Assembly: GCF_037975245.1 (NCBI RefSeq)
Contig: NC_092564.1
Location: 12,238,484 to 12,302,483, forward strand
Reading direction: 5' to 3'
Source of the DNA: Apostichopus japonicus
Lineage: Eukaryota; Echinodermata; Holothuroidea; Aspidochirotida; Stichopodidae
DNA: 64,000 nucleotides
Both the position numbers and the translations under genes were made by a program. Each line of letters begins with the position of its first letter. Within the stretch, counting starts at the first letter, position 1. Positions 22,780-34,061 of the stretch are shown piece after piece. The notes beneath the pieces were generated by a model, which searched no databases, had not been told where the DNA came from, and worked only from the letters and a program-made list of their open reading frames with translations.

Positions 22780-23121
22780 CAAGGGCGGGGGTGGGGGGTG
22801 CCAGCCCCCAGTGAAAAATATGGGGGCGGAAGTATCATTCCGCCCCCCCGCTTCGCAAGTCAGAAAACCCCTTTTTTATTTCCAAATGAGAAAAAAATCT
22901 CATTTGGAGCACCAAATTGCAACTAGGCCAGGTGAAAATGCAAAATTATTTACAAAATGTAGTGGGTGTTGAAGTGTGCTATATTGCACCAAATTGCATC
23001 TGAGGCCACCTGGAAATGCAAAAAATTTCCAAAGGGGAGGGGTCCCCTCCCCTTGACCCCTCCCCCAGGCCGGCCATCAGTTTTCAGCCCCCCCAAAAAA
23101 AAGTACCTTCCTACGCCGCTG
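22780..23121 (-). mobile_element. hAT-like MITE, copy 2 (inverted relative to copy 1)
   Basis: Reverse complement of 19683-20033 along most of its length, with the same CTCATTTGG hairpin-like centre. It starts CAAGGGCG (degraded TIR) and ends TTCCTACGCCGCTG. It is flanked by CCCTCCAC and CCGTCCAC, again an 8-bp duplication with one mismatch. Confidence 0.75.
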
Positions 23122-23180
23122 CCGTCCACCCATTTTCAAGGGGGATATATCCCCCACCCCCCCCAGGATCGCCGCCCATG

Positions 23181-24759
23181 CATGTGGCATGTACTTAATG
23201 CTGATACAAAGATACTCCCTCGTTAACTTGTTGGAAACTTTTAGAAAAATATGCGCCCAAGATTCTGGAATGAAACACTCAACATTTAGACGTAATCACC
23301 TGATGCTTGCAAAGTAAACAAACTGAAGCGAACAAAGACTATTACAGGAGAAGAAAACACATTTACGAATTAGTGACACCGGAAGTTGATACTATGCAAT
23401 TAGCGACCTGATACATGGATAGTAACATGTTGGCAAGTACGTACACATTACGGCTTCCTTCTCCAAGAACCGGAAACGTGACGTCATACTTTGTCACAAG
23501 ATTCTGTACGAAATTGAGCAAGGGTCTCATCTTCCCCGAAATCTTCGGTATTTCGATCTAGGCCTTCTACAGGTACTTGGTATAATTAATAACAATACAT
23601 TTACAGCCGTGTAACAGAAATTCTGGTGGTTTGTATTTACTGAGTGCACCTTGACAGATGATATAAACCGATCGTTCAAGTGAATAGACTTTATTTTTCA
23701 ACAATCTCTTAACTGAAATAACACAAATGGTTATCTAAAGTTAAACCAAGATTTTAGGTTGGCCTTATTCCAAACTTTACGTTACCTAGGCTTTTGCACA
23801 CTCTAAGGCCTAAGTAATTATAGGCGTAGGCCTACTCTATGTTGTACAGTAGGACAAACGGACCAACTTTAGTTAGAACTTAGAAAACTTATTATACTTC
23901 GACCTATTATGAGGAGTAGCATGGTATGGTAATGTGGTTTAGGACTACATGAGAGTTTGAAATGACAAGACTTAGGCTACATGAACTTCTCAATTTAAAT
24001 TGGACCTGAGGTTATATGGGCCTAATCGAGAATGGTTTATGTATTTATAACTTTCCAAGTGAGCAACTTGTTGGGTCTAACGGAAAAGTAACATCCTGTA
24101 TACTCCTAGGACCTAATGCTAGGCCTAGCAGTGGACTGGTATGCACAATAGTTAGCTTGTATAGAACCAAGAAATTTGTTATCTTTCTTCAAGTTACTTT
24201 GGACATGAATATATGTTACTGTTGAACTAATACAAGTAACCAACGGTAGCCCCTAACACACAAACTTCATAATCTTTGTCATCACTTTTGTGACATATAT
24301 ATAGAAATGCATAAACTTCAAGTTGGTTTCACTTTGCATAATTGGTACGTGATGATATCATGTTTAAAGTTGCAAAGGACGACTGGGGCTAGTGGGCTGG
24401 GGCCCCACTTCCACTTTTTAGGAAGAAAGGCGCATATCAAATACCTGATAGTGATACCTCCTAAAATGAACTGAGATTTTCTGTCGCTATTTTGGGCAGT
24501 TTGCTCCTCACATTTATGATGTGCATGTCTATCCTTAATATTGATGGAACCTTGAGTTTTTTTCCTCAGGACTTTAACATGTTAATATGCACAAGTTTCT
24601 TAAACATGCAACTTTGTTTGTATCTCAACGCATGCATTTAAGACTTCATTACTAACATTGTTCGCATATTTATTGCAGTAAACTAAGTTTCCAATTCTTT
24701 CCAATTATTTTACTTTCCCAAGTTTAGATTTTTGTATTGAAACAATTCAAAATGAAAGA
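23181..24759. other. Upstream region of the 24760-34061 gene
   Basis: No exon recognised. Contains one TGACGTCA (23479-23486). The presumed promoter and 5' UTR of the downstream gene should lie here, but I see no defensible core promoter. Confidence 0.5.
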
Positions 24760-24787
24760 ATGGCCAACAACACAATGGAAGAACTAG
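24752..24787 (+). promoter_or_regulatory. Overlapping upstream ORF candidate
   Basis: An ATG at 24752, eight bases before the main start and out of frame with it, opens an 11-codon frame (MKEWPTTQWKN) ending at TAG 24785-24787, inside the main coding sequence. If the transcript includes it, it could dampen translation of the main frame. The main ATG has A at -3 and G at +4. Confidence 0.3.
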
Positions 24788-25055
24788 AGGAAAGTTTCTC
24801 AATCGATTCCATCTCTCGTGATTTGCATCAACCTTTGACTAACTCTGAAATTATGAATGAAGCAGAGGCAGTTCGCATTTGTCCTCTGTCAGAATTTGTC
24901 ACGAGTCTGCCAGATGCCTTCACATGTCAACTCCAACCCTCTGAGCCACGGCTGAGGGCCTCTATTTCTCCTGCCGAACCAGATGATATAATAGTATGCA
25001 TTGAAAGCAATATGCTACAAGCTCACAGATTGGTCTTTCCTGAAAATAGGGGAAG
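24760..25055 (+). CDS. Uncharacterised gene, exon 1
   Basis: Residues 1-98 plus two bases. Acidic start (MANNTMEELEESFSIDS), ending VFPENRG. Donor AG|GTAAGT. Confidence 0.8.
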
Positions 25056-28000
25056 GTAAGTCATGATTGGTTTTATCATCGTCTTTTAATCTCTGTTTTC
25101 CGTATGCTTCAAGTTTAAAAGGAAAAATGTTTCTAGTGCTAAAGAGAAAGCAGTTCACATTTCAGATGAGAGAGATGGTTAGGTTGTTCTGCCACTGTAT
25201 GCAAGAATGTCTGTTTTTATGTCCAAAAACTTAATAATTGAAGTTCTTTGAATGATCAGTGGTTTCCTCTGTTGTTGCTATTGCTTCAATAAATACGAAA
25301 GTTAACAGTCTTGATGATGAAATATTTCGTTATAATTTCCTCATAGATGTTAACTTCATATGTTAATGTGCTATAGCAACCATTAGTTATAACATATATG
25401 TTTGATGTAAAATTTTCTGCATCCAAAGTGGTGCTGTTAGCTGTGTGTAATCCTAACCAGTTTAAAGCCAAAATAAAATAAAACTGTTAGCAAACTGCTT
25501 ATCCACTAGAGAGCCTGTGTAGAGCCTGTGTAGGAGAATATATCAGTTTAAACCCAGTTATGCTATTCCTCTATATGAAAGTAGTTTATTGCACATCTAC
25601 AGTAGGCTAGTAAAACACTTGGTCTTGTCTTTTTTATTCGTAAAAGTTGCACATCAGATGATCATGGAAATTCTCTTTGTGTCAGCATAATATCAGTGAT
25701 GTTGATTTACCCGACAATCCTTGTTTACTTATTATTCTAATAAATTATAAATTAAATGCTTGGGTAGAACAACATGAGCAGAATACCAAATACATAATGA
25801 AGACTTCATATAATGGCATCACAAGCTTTTAAAATTTTTGTAACTTTCCTTAAATCAACTTTCTATATTTCCAACAGAATTTTGATGTCGAGAACAGTTA
25901 ATCAGATGAATGGTCTAGCATATCAGCTCATTTCAAGACCTTTGTTGATGGTTGTGAGAGTCATGTATCGTGCCCAAAGGAATTCCAAGTGGTATCTTCA
26001 AGTGGGTGAGTTTAGCACAATATTTACAGATGTTGACTTAGTGAATAGTCATGCTGTGAAACTTCGTCTAAAATCCAACCAACTACACCTAATCTGAACA
26101 GTTACACCCAAACAGAACAGTTACACCTCATCAGAACAGTTACACCCCTTCCTAACAGTTGCACCCCATAAGAACAGTGACACCCCTTCAGAAAAGTTAC
26201 ATCCCATCAGAACAGTTACGCCCCATCAGAATAGTTATACCCCATCAGAACAGTTACACCCCTTCAGAACAATTACACCCCATCAGAACAGTTACACCCC
26301 ATCAGAACAGTGACACCCCTTCAGAACAGTTACGCCCCATCAGAAAAGTTATACCCCATCAGAACAGTTACGCTCCATCAAAACAGTTACGCCCCATCAG
26401 AACAGTTACTCCCATTCAGAACAGTTACGCCCCATCAGAACAGTTACACCTCGTCGGAACAATTGCACCTGATCAGAATGATTACACCTCATCTGAACAA
26501 TTCACACCCCGTCAGCACAATTACAACCCATTACGTCAGTTACACCCCATCTGAGGAATGACATCCCTTCAGACCACCCAGTGAATAAGTTATCTGGTAT
26601 CACAATACAAACTACCATGCAAGTTGGGCAAATTCTTATACAAGTGCAAACATGTGTAACAGTTTTTGTACACAGGAGCCATAGTAGATCAATTTCCTAG
26701 CCTTTCAAAACTTCAGAATGCAAAACCTGAACACTAAATGATTCTCTGGAAGGAAATTACATTTCTTCAGGACAATTACACCCCATCTGAACAAATCAGT
26801 ACTCATCTGATCATGACAGTTTTTAATAGCAAAATAAGAAAGGTGCATCAAACCTTTTATAATTTGTGTTCTCAATTGGAGAATATTCTGCTACTTACAC
26901 ATTTGTTTTCATGTGAAATGTCTTGTCACGTAATTGAAGGAAATCTCTAGTGATTTTTTGTCTCTCTCTCTCTCTCATCAAGCTACATCCTGCTAGTATC
27001 CTTTTTTGCAAAGTCATCTATTTATCAAATCATTTTTGAAATATTGTGAATTCATCTGGCAAAAGTACAGAGAGGATCATGACACTTCTAAACTAGACCT
27101 GGAGATCCTGTATAAAGTGTACATGACGTCTGACAGGTTCCGGCTTGGCAAATGCTTTCCTTCCCTTCACGATTGTTGGAAACCGGCCTAAAATTTAACA
27201 ATTTTTAACCACTTGCTGAAAAATGCCGGTACATGAAAAAAAGCTTTTAGCTAAACTCAAATTCACACTCGCAGTTGAACATTAATTTGCACTGGCAGAA
27301 AAAAATGCCAATGCATTCTTTGACTACTGGCAAATGGTAAAAATCCACTGGCTTTTAAATAACGTGAATTTTGAGGCTGTGTATTTGTTTTTTGTTTTTT
27401 TTGTTCCCATGTGGTTTGAAAGGATGCATACACAATAAGAGTGTTCTTTACTTTTTGGCCTCCTTTTGACAGTAAACTACATTTAAAAGTGGTGAGAGTG
27501 TAACAGTGAATGTACTGTATGGATTGATGCAGGATTCATGCAGCAGGGATGTTAAGACTTTACCATATATACCTCCTGCATATAATATAGTCTTCATCAC
27601 CACCAGGTATTTATCAAACTGCAACACATTTGCCATCTTACATGCTCCCATTTCATTCCATTTTTCTAGGTCATGGATGCTTCTTGTCAGTGGTGCGATC
27701 TCTCACTAACATCCCCTACCATGAAAGTAATATCTCTTAAAACAAAGACGGTAAGCTTGATGATCAGTCTGCAGTTTCTCATTTATACCAGCATTGTTCA
27801 CCTCTTCATGTCATTAGTAAGGGGATGGTGATGCCAATCTTTCTTACAGAATTCAATGAGGGTTTACAAATTTGCATTTTTCTTTCCCTTTCATTTTTTT
27901 TTGCTTGTTTGTTGTTTTTCCATTTGCTTTTTGTGCTGTTCTCACACAAACACAAGACAGAGTACTACAAGCCTTTTATCTTGGACCATTCTAGACCTTC

Positions 28001-31000
28001 TAATTTTATCATTAATCATCATGTAAATGATTTCTACAATTTTTACTACCGAGGAAGTAATAAACGTTTTTTATTTCAACCTTTTTGTCTTGTTTTTGTT
28101 TTATGTTTCTTTAATTATCTTCTTTGTTTAGTATTTGCTTATACATGATTAAACATGTCATTAATATTTATTGTATACAGGAGCCAAACCAGAAAAGCTA
28201 TGTTTATTTTTGGTTCTCTCTACCATACAGATACTGTATTGCTTTATTTCAATTTCTTTATGATGTTACTTTCACACTATATGTTATTGTATTGTATGTA
28301 TATTGTGTTTTTGAATTGTTAGAAATAAATGAAATCAAATAATTACCCGTTTATCAAGAATCTTCATTAAGTGAACAATTTTCGAGTTCATAAGTGTTGA
28401 AGAATGAACGTATCAGTTTTATTGTCGCAATTTAATTGAAACGCCATTCTATTACTGGCCTTTTACCTCTGCAGCATATCTTACGGTTCTGATTAACACC
28501 AAACATCCATCCATTCAGTCACAGTTGGAGGATGGGCTAAAGAGAGGTTTGAGGTCCATCACTAATGGTAGACAGTTTGCTGTAGAGGTGAGAATATGGG
28601 CTGGCATATCATGCTTCAAAGCACTCATATTGACAGTATGAACAGTTCCTAACCTTTATATGATAGAAACATGATACTCATACTGTCACTATGAGTGCTT
28701 TTGCAGAGTTCCGAGAAAGATCGGTTTTTAAAACAGTGTCCCAACTTGGTGGTTTTACTTTGAAACAAATCACTATCTTTAACTTATTTTGGTGTTTTAT
28801 AAGACAATGTTGATAGAATGTCTTTTGCACGCATGTTGAGGAAAGCATAACAAAAGGCCTTAAATGGATTTTCTGGTGGATGAAGTTACTTGCTTTGCAA
28901 ACTAGCTAAAAGTTTCTTTGTATCTGTAGGTCAATAATCACACCCTCATAGTATTTTGCATAGCAAGAATATTTATTTTCTAATTTTGATGGTATTTCAT
29001 CATTGTATCTGGCAACAGCAGAATGAATGATGTCACCAGGGCATTTCAGCTGAAAATGTCTTTGTGTTTTTGTTATAATATTTCAGTCATTTATTCACAT
29101 AGGAAAATGAAACATTTTTTCCAAAAGTTGCATTTTGTCGAAATTCTCACATACAGAGAATGTTGAGAGAAAGTAATCATTCCAAATGGTATCAATTTTC
29201 AAAGATAAATCAACAAGAACATTATAAATCAACTAGAACATTATAACAGGTAAGTAAAGCTTTTGAAGAACAACTGCTGTGATGACGTCACAGGTTAAGC
29301 CAGTCAAAATACGTTACATTCAATCAACCATATTTTCATGTTGGGAACAAGATTTTGAGATGGGTAACTGTAGTCTGGGATATTTTGCTTTTCAATGCAT
29401 GCTTGACATTGACTGTCAATGGGAGATCCCTTTTGAATCCTTAAAACAAAGATGGTCTAACCTTTTGTTTTGTTTTTACTTGTATTCCTCTGTTTCCATA
29501 GTTGAACTTTAACGCCATGATTGCTTCTTGGTTGAAGACAGTCCTTTGCAGGGAGCATGTACTATGGACCACATCTCACAGTTGTGAGTTCTTCTTACGA
29601 TGTGAAGGAGCTAGTTTGGTCATCACAAACTGCAGCGAATACAACAGTTTGTTTGATGTCAGGGCACCCGACTGTTGCTGCATATGGATGTTTTGCCTGC
29701 CCTGCTGCTTGATAACGTGTCCAGCATATACTGTAAGTTCTATTCAAACTTCAGAATTCTTTTAAAGAATTCTGTTTTCAAAGAATTCATTTGGCATGTT
29801 GACGGGCCTGTAATTAAGAACTGTGGTCAGCCTGGGTTTACATTAAATGATACTTTTTGCATGTTGTTTTTTTTAACTTAGTTATTAATTTTTAGAGAGG
29901 AGGGGGGGGGGGAGGGGGAGTTAAGATGAAATTTCCAGTCAGATAATGATGTGTTTTGCTTCATTTTATTGTTTTGACGTCGCAGGTACCATTTGTGTTA
30001 ATAAAATAACAATGAATGACGTGTACTCACATGGATCCAAATTGTTGAAAAATCAAGTCTAGAGAAAGTTCATGCTGTGACATCACAAATTAACGTTTGG
30101 TGCAAAGCCTTGTTTACTTCCAAGAACGAAACAAGTAGTCTCAAAAGCGTCATATTGTACCACATGTAATGATTACACTGTGTTTTTGTGATAAGGTAAC
30201 TTTGGAGATAACTAGGAACTGGACCTTAATTATCATTAGCCAATCAGATCCCTTCTTGTTCATGGAGTAAATCAGTGAGTTATCATCTTGGGTTTGTCTC
30301 TCAGTATTGTGTGTTTGTTTGGAATAATTTGTATCTTGTACGTCACATCCAGTAACCCAATGAACAATTGTCATTTGGAATATGTAAGGTCAATTCAAAC
30401 GGTGAAAACTGAAAATTGCTTCCTGATGAATATAACATACAGTATTTCCACCATGCTCTGGTTGAACCCAGTGATTTCCAGTTATAGATGTTATTGCATT
30501 AAAATGTCACCAACGTGATTCTTTCAACCTTCATAACAACAAAATATGAGATTTTGCCAGGACTATATCACCGCCATCTTGGTTTATTAGTATATAGAGT
30601 TATCCTGCACGCCTATCAATGCCCTTAACAACAAAATAAAGACATTGCCAGGACTATATTACCGCCATCTTGGTTTATTAGTATATAGAGTTATCCTGCA
30701 CGCCTATCAATGCCCTTAATATTAAAATAAAGTCTTTGCCAGGACTATATCACCGCCATCTTGGTATATTAGTATATAGAGTTATTCTTCACGCCTATCA
30801 ATATCCTTAACAACAAAATAAAGACTTTGACAGGACTATAGCACCACCATCTTGGTTTATTAGTTTATAGAGTAATCCTTCACGCTTATCAATGCCTGTT
30901 TGTGATCTTCTCTATATTTTCATTTCCAGGTGACCAGACGGATCACAGTTGATGACCACACAGTCAATATCAAAGCCGAGTCGAGCTATTGGGATCTTCA

Positions 31001-34000
31001 GAACCATGAAACTGCAGAGGAGGCGGTGATTCATCTGAGAGAGATCTTGTGTGGAGAAAATGTGGACTGGAACCAGGTCTATGAAGTATTATGGAGAAGA
31101 TGTACTGAAGGTACGACAGAAATAAAACAACTGTCATCTCGATAGTTAAGTTAAGTTTAGCTTAGATTAGTTTAGCTTCGCTTAGCTTAGTTTAGTTTAG
31201 TTAGTTAAGCTAAGCCTAGCTTAACTTACAGTAGCTTTCTCAAATTCGGAGGGAGTAAAAAAAGTAACCCATTCATCATCACTACAGTGCAAGAAGTCAC
31301 TTTGAAAACTCCATTATCCAAGTTTTCAAACTGGAAATATCATATCCCCTACAAATACTCCATTCAAAAACTGCATAGCAACGATATTTGAATCAGTCAA
31401 GAGAATCTGATACTTGATGTGGTTTTAAACTGGGTGCATAGAGGTTGTGGGGCAGACATTCCTACCACGTTAACTTAATATTTAAAGAGAATGGCAGAGA
31501 ATGCTTCACAAACCTATCGTAAGGTGGATTACTTGGAGTGACTGACGCTGAAGTCCTTCGTTTTTTGTTAATTTCTATCTCAGGTGTCATGTGACTGCTT
31601 CAAAGACTATAAATCAAATTCAATGGTGTTCACAACAGTGGTCTATCCCAAAGTAATTTATAAAAAGTCAAGCAAGAAAAACAAAAGAAGTGTTCTTGGA
31701 TATTCATATTTTATTCAAATTTTATTAAGAAAAGTGAATTCTGTTGACATATTTATAGACACATCGACTTTCAATTTATGAATGACCAAAAGTTTTCATT
31801 GGTTGCTAGTTTGTAGTGATTTTTACCAAACGGTTTGTTCCAGAAAAAGATGTATAATTGGAGTTGAACAGTAGTCTTTGTAGCTTTTGCTACTAACGAG
31901 ACTGAGCTAATTAACTGGTACCGTTGGTCGATGGATTCTCTATTGTGTTTGCTGCACCTGTGTTTATCGCACATAAACCAAAACAGGATACGAAATACCT
32001 GTCCAAGAACTTATACAGTTAGTCCGTGGACCCTTTCAGATATTCTTGGCAAAGGGCCAATTATGATAATTATTAATCGCCTGCAGACCAAAATCTTGTA
32101 CAAGAGCACTACTAGAACTTAGTTGATTGGATCACATGAAGCTAAAAGTAGGTGCTTTGTGATAAGAGTATGGCAAGGTACACTTTGCATATGCAAGGTG
32201 CAGAAAGCATTTCAAGTCCAGCGATTATATCATGTAGGATTCACATCATGAAGCCGGCACTGCGTAGAATAACTTGCCAAAAATCCAGCATTTTGGTATA
32301 TGTATGAGACTCGCCAGGGTGGTGATTATTGTAGATTTTAATGGTATGCAGCTTTGTTGGGATTTCTGTTTATATCAATACCAAAAGTTGATTTGAATGT
32401 CATTATTTTCTCGCCTTCCCCTCCCTCCCCCCCCCCCCTCATGATACATGGAGACAACCTGAATATTATAGCTTTGCTGTGAACTGAATTAACTCCTTTA
32501 ATGTTGCTAAATTTGATATTACATTTTACAATACAAAACAAAGTAACTTCAGATCAACAACTGACATTTAAGTACCTTAACTTGGCCACCTGAGAATGTA
32601 TGCCATGTCAAAAAGGTAATGGGTTTCTGTTGAAGAAAATAATTCACTACAGGATGGAAGATTAGAGAAGGGAAAAATATGACTGTTATGTTTTTTATCT
32701 TGACCTAGGCCTGCAGGTACAAATAATGAAGCAAATGAGGGGGAGGGGGCTAAAATAGCTAGCAGGTAGCTACAAATTTGAGGTTCCTAGGGGGGAAAGT
32801 ATGTTATATATAAGTTAGAATAATTCTGATGAAAACAACCATAACATGTGGTAAATAAGAGAAGAGATTATTTCATTTAAATGGAATGAAAATAAGTCAT
32901 CTGCCTTTTCCTGTGGAGAGGACCCTTTGAAATGTTTTTGTTTTGAAATAATATGTAATATGCAAAGAGTTTGTTTCAAATATTGTTTCAATAGGTGATC
33001 CTTGTATAACAATTTGACATATAATGGCCCTGAGCTGTTAATGAAGAGACACATGGCCTCTGTGCTTTACCTATCCTAGGGTCCTGCACACTCTCACGAC
33101 CATAATGTCAACTTTTGTTTTGGTATCAAAAAATTCTCTGGAACAATAGAATCAGTGGATGTCCAAAAGGAAGAAAACAAAACTTTGAGGGGGGTGGGGT
33201 GGGGGTGGTGGCGGGGAGGGGAGGGGGATTTGAATAAAGAGACTACTTTCTACTAGGGCAGTTATTAGATCCCAACATAGCAAATGGACAATAGGCAGGA
33301 CAATATTTTCTGATCTATTAGTTCCTGTATAATTTAATATTTCCATTTTATTATGGGAAGTTTTAAGTGTAGCAGCCTCTGGATTGGATACAAAATTTCT
33401 CTGGATATTGCAATATCAATCCTGTGTCAATTTCTCCTGTAAGCTTCATACTGTACCACTCTATGACTGACAAACTGTTCACGTCACACTTGTTAAGATT
33501 TTCCCTTCAACATAACTATTAAAAATGTTTGTTGCTTCAATTTTCAAGAGTTGTGAGTTTTTCTCTGTTGTAAATTTCTCTTTCCTTTTGCCATTTAATG
33601 AATGAAGCCTAGTGTCTGTGATGTTTACACAAGCTATAGTTGGTCAGAGTACTGTCAGGCATTGTTAATTTTTGTAAAGGAAAGGGCAGTCCAAATGTTT
33701 ACAGTCAGAAAAGGATATTTCAAGTGGGTAAGACCGAAAGTGAGTCGACTATCTTTATTTGGTGTGATTCACCTCCCAGTGTTATGAGTTTCAATGTTGT
33801 ATGTTGCATTACTTACAATGCCACACACACTCACAAGTAATGTACATGTTTGCTCCTCATTTGAGATTTGGCTTGTCTTTTGCAGAGAGACTCCGAGCGA
33901 GAGGAGAGAGAAGAAGCAACGACTCACCGCATCATGGCGTAGTTTCATCTCAACCCCAAGGTAGTAGTAGTAGTAGTAGTGATGCTGACCTACCCTCTTA

Positions 34001-34061
34001 TGAAGAGGCAGTGCTTCTCTCTGGCAAGGTCAATGATGCCATGGTGCTAGAAGAAAGCTGA
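24760..34061 (+). CDS. Uncharacterised 374-aa protein, six exons
   Basis: I do not recognise this family. Exons 24760-25055, 25878-26005, 28475-28587, 29502-29732, 30930-31110 and 33886-34061 join into one open frame of 1125 nt; every junction is GT-AG and phases match (2, 1, 0, 0, 1). Visible parts: an acidic, polar N-terminus (1-75); a middle region rich in basic and aliphatic residues (RPLLMVVRVMYRAQR, 114-128); a hydrophobic, very cysteine-rich stretch CCCIWMFCLPCCLITCPAYT (237-256), with 7 Cys in 20, possibly a membrane or palmitoylated segment; a polar region WDLQNHETAEEAVIHLREIL; and a basic then Ser-rich tail with LPSYEEA (352-358). LPxY is a ligand type for WW domains of Nedd4-family ubiquitin ligases. 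Exon-wise coherence argues strongly that it is a real gene; the function is unknown. Confidence 0.85.
25878..26005 (+). CDS. Uncharacterised gene, exon 2
   Basis: Completes Arg99, then ILMSRTVNQMNG to NSKWYLQV and one base. Acceptor CCAACAG, donor G|GTGAGT. Chosen because its phases (in 2, out 1) bridge exons 1 and 3 exactly. Confidence 0.78.
26076..26575 (+). repeat. 19-bp minisatellite in intron 2 of the uncharacterised gene
   Basis: About 25 tandem copies of a 19-bp unit close to CAGTTACACCCCATCAGAA, with point variants. It begins about 70 bp after the exon 2 donor. Because 19 is not a multiple of 3, the two overlapping open frames here (26159-26554, 26310-26561) are shadows of the repeat. 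A stray unit lies near 26770-26795. Confidence 0.9.
26576..27824. other. Intron 2 of the uncharacterised gene, unique part
   Basis: No further exon recognised. A CT repeat lies near 26960-26976. Open frames at 26738-26950, 27006-27191, 27448-27651 and 27506-27709 show no family motif and are not needed for phase continuity. Confidence 0.55.
28124..28342 (+). mobile_element. LINE 3' end fragment, copy 1
   Basis: Shares layout with 43740-43925: a CCAGAAAAG...TTTTTGGTTCT hairpin-like motif, an AT-rich stretch, and a terminal AAATAAATGAAATCAAAT simple tail. Typical of CR1/L2-type LINE 3' untranslated ends. The body upstream (27825-28120) may belong to the same insertion, but I cannot show it. 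Confidence 0.55.
28475..28587 (+). CDS. Uncharacterised gene, exon 3
   Basis: Residues 142-179: AYLTVLINTKHPSI to NGRQFAVE. Acceptor CTCTGCAG, donor GTGAGA. It has no in-frame Met, so it is not obvious as an isolated open frame. Confidence 0.78.
29502..29732 (+). CDS. Uncharacterised gene, exon 4 (hydrophobic Cys-rich)
   Basis: Residues 180-256, LNFNAMIASWLKTVLC to the CCCIWMFCLPCC segment and CPAYT. Acceptor CCATAG, donor GTAAGT at 29733. Phase 0 on both sides, so it could be skipped without breaking the frame. Confidence 0.78.
30530..30900 (+). repeat. 91-bp minisatellite in intron 4 of the uncharacterised gene
   Basis: Four units of about 91 bp. The anchor CAGGACTATA recurs near 30559, 30650, 30741 and 30831, each followed by CACC(G/A)CCATCTTGG and TTATTAGT. 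The array ends about 30 bp before exon 5. Confidence 0.9.
30930..31110 (+). CDS. Uncharacterised gene, exon 5
   Basis: Residues 257-316: VTRRITVDDHTVNIKAESSY, then a helical-looking ETAEEAVIHLREIL and VLWRRCTE. Acceptor TTTCCAG, directly after the 91-bp minisatellite; donor GTACGA. Confidence 0.82.
31111..33885. other. Intron 5 of the uncharacterised gene
   Basis: Contains a low-complexity TTAGCTTAG/TTAAG run (31144-31230) and C- or G-rich tracts (32421-32440, 33187-33228). No exon recognised in the open frames at 31584-31781, 31771-31974, 31931-32122, 32815-33054 or 33602-33840. Confidence 0.55.
33886..34061 (+). CDS. Uncharacterised gene, exon 6 (last)
   Basis: Residues 317-374 and TGA (34059-34061). 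Basic ERLRARGERR, then a Ser run encoded by an AGT trinucleotide repeat (about 33964-33981), then LPSYEEAVLLSGK. Acceptor TTTTGCAG. Confidence 0.82.

Larger units (their letters stand above)
21795..23180. mobile_element. hAT-like element with nested insertions
   Basis: Ends are CATGGGCG-T-CGATCC at the left (from 21795) and its near-exact inverse, ending CGCCCATG at 23180. Both ends are followed inward by G- or C-rich tracts and a GGATAT motif. The 8 bases outside each end are identical: CATGTGGC at 21787-21794 and 23181-23188. A perfect 8-bp duplication is the hallmark of hAT insertion. No transposase is visible. A tRNA-like SINE (22285-22575) and a second MITE (22780-23121) lie inside it. 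Confidence 0.75.

Noticed and set aside
26159-26561. Two repeat proteins (PSEQL/TVTPHQNS)
   Set aside because: Shadows of the 19-bp minisatellite within an intron.
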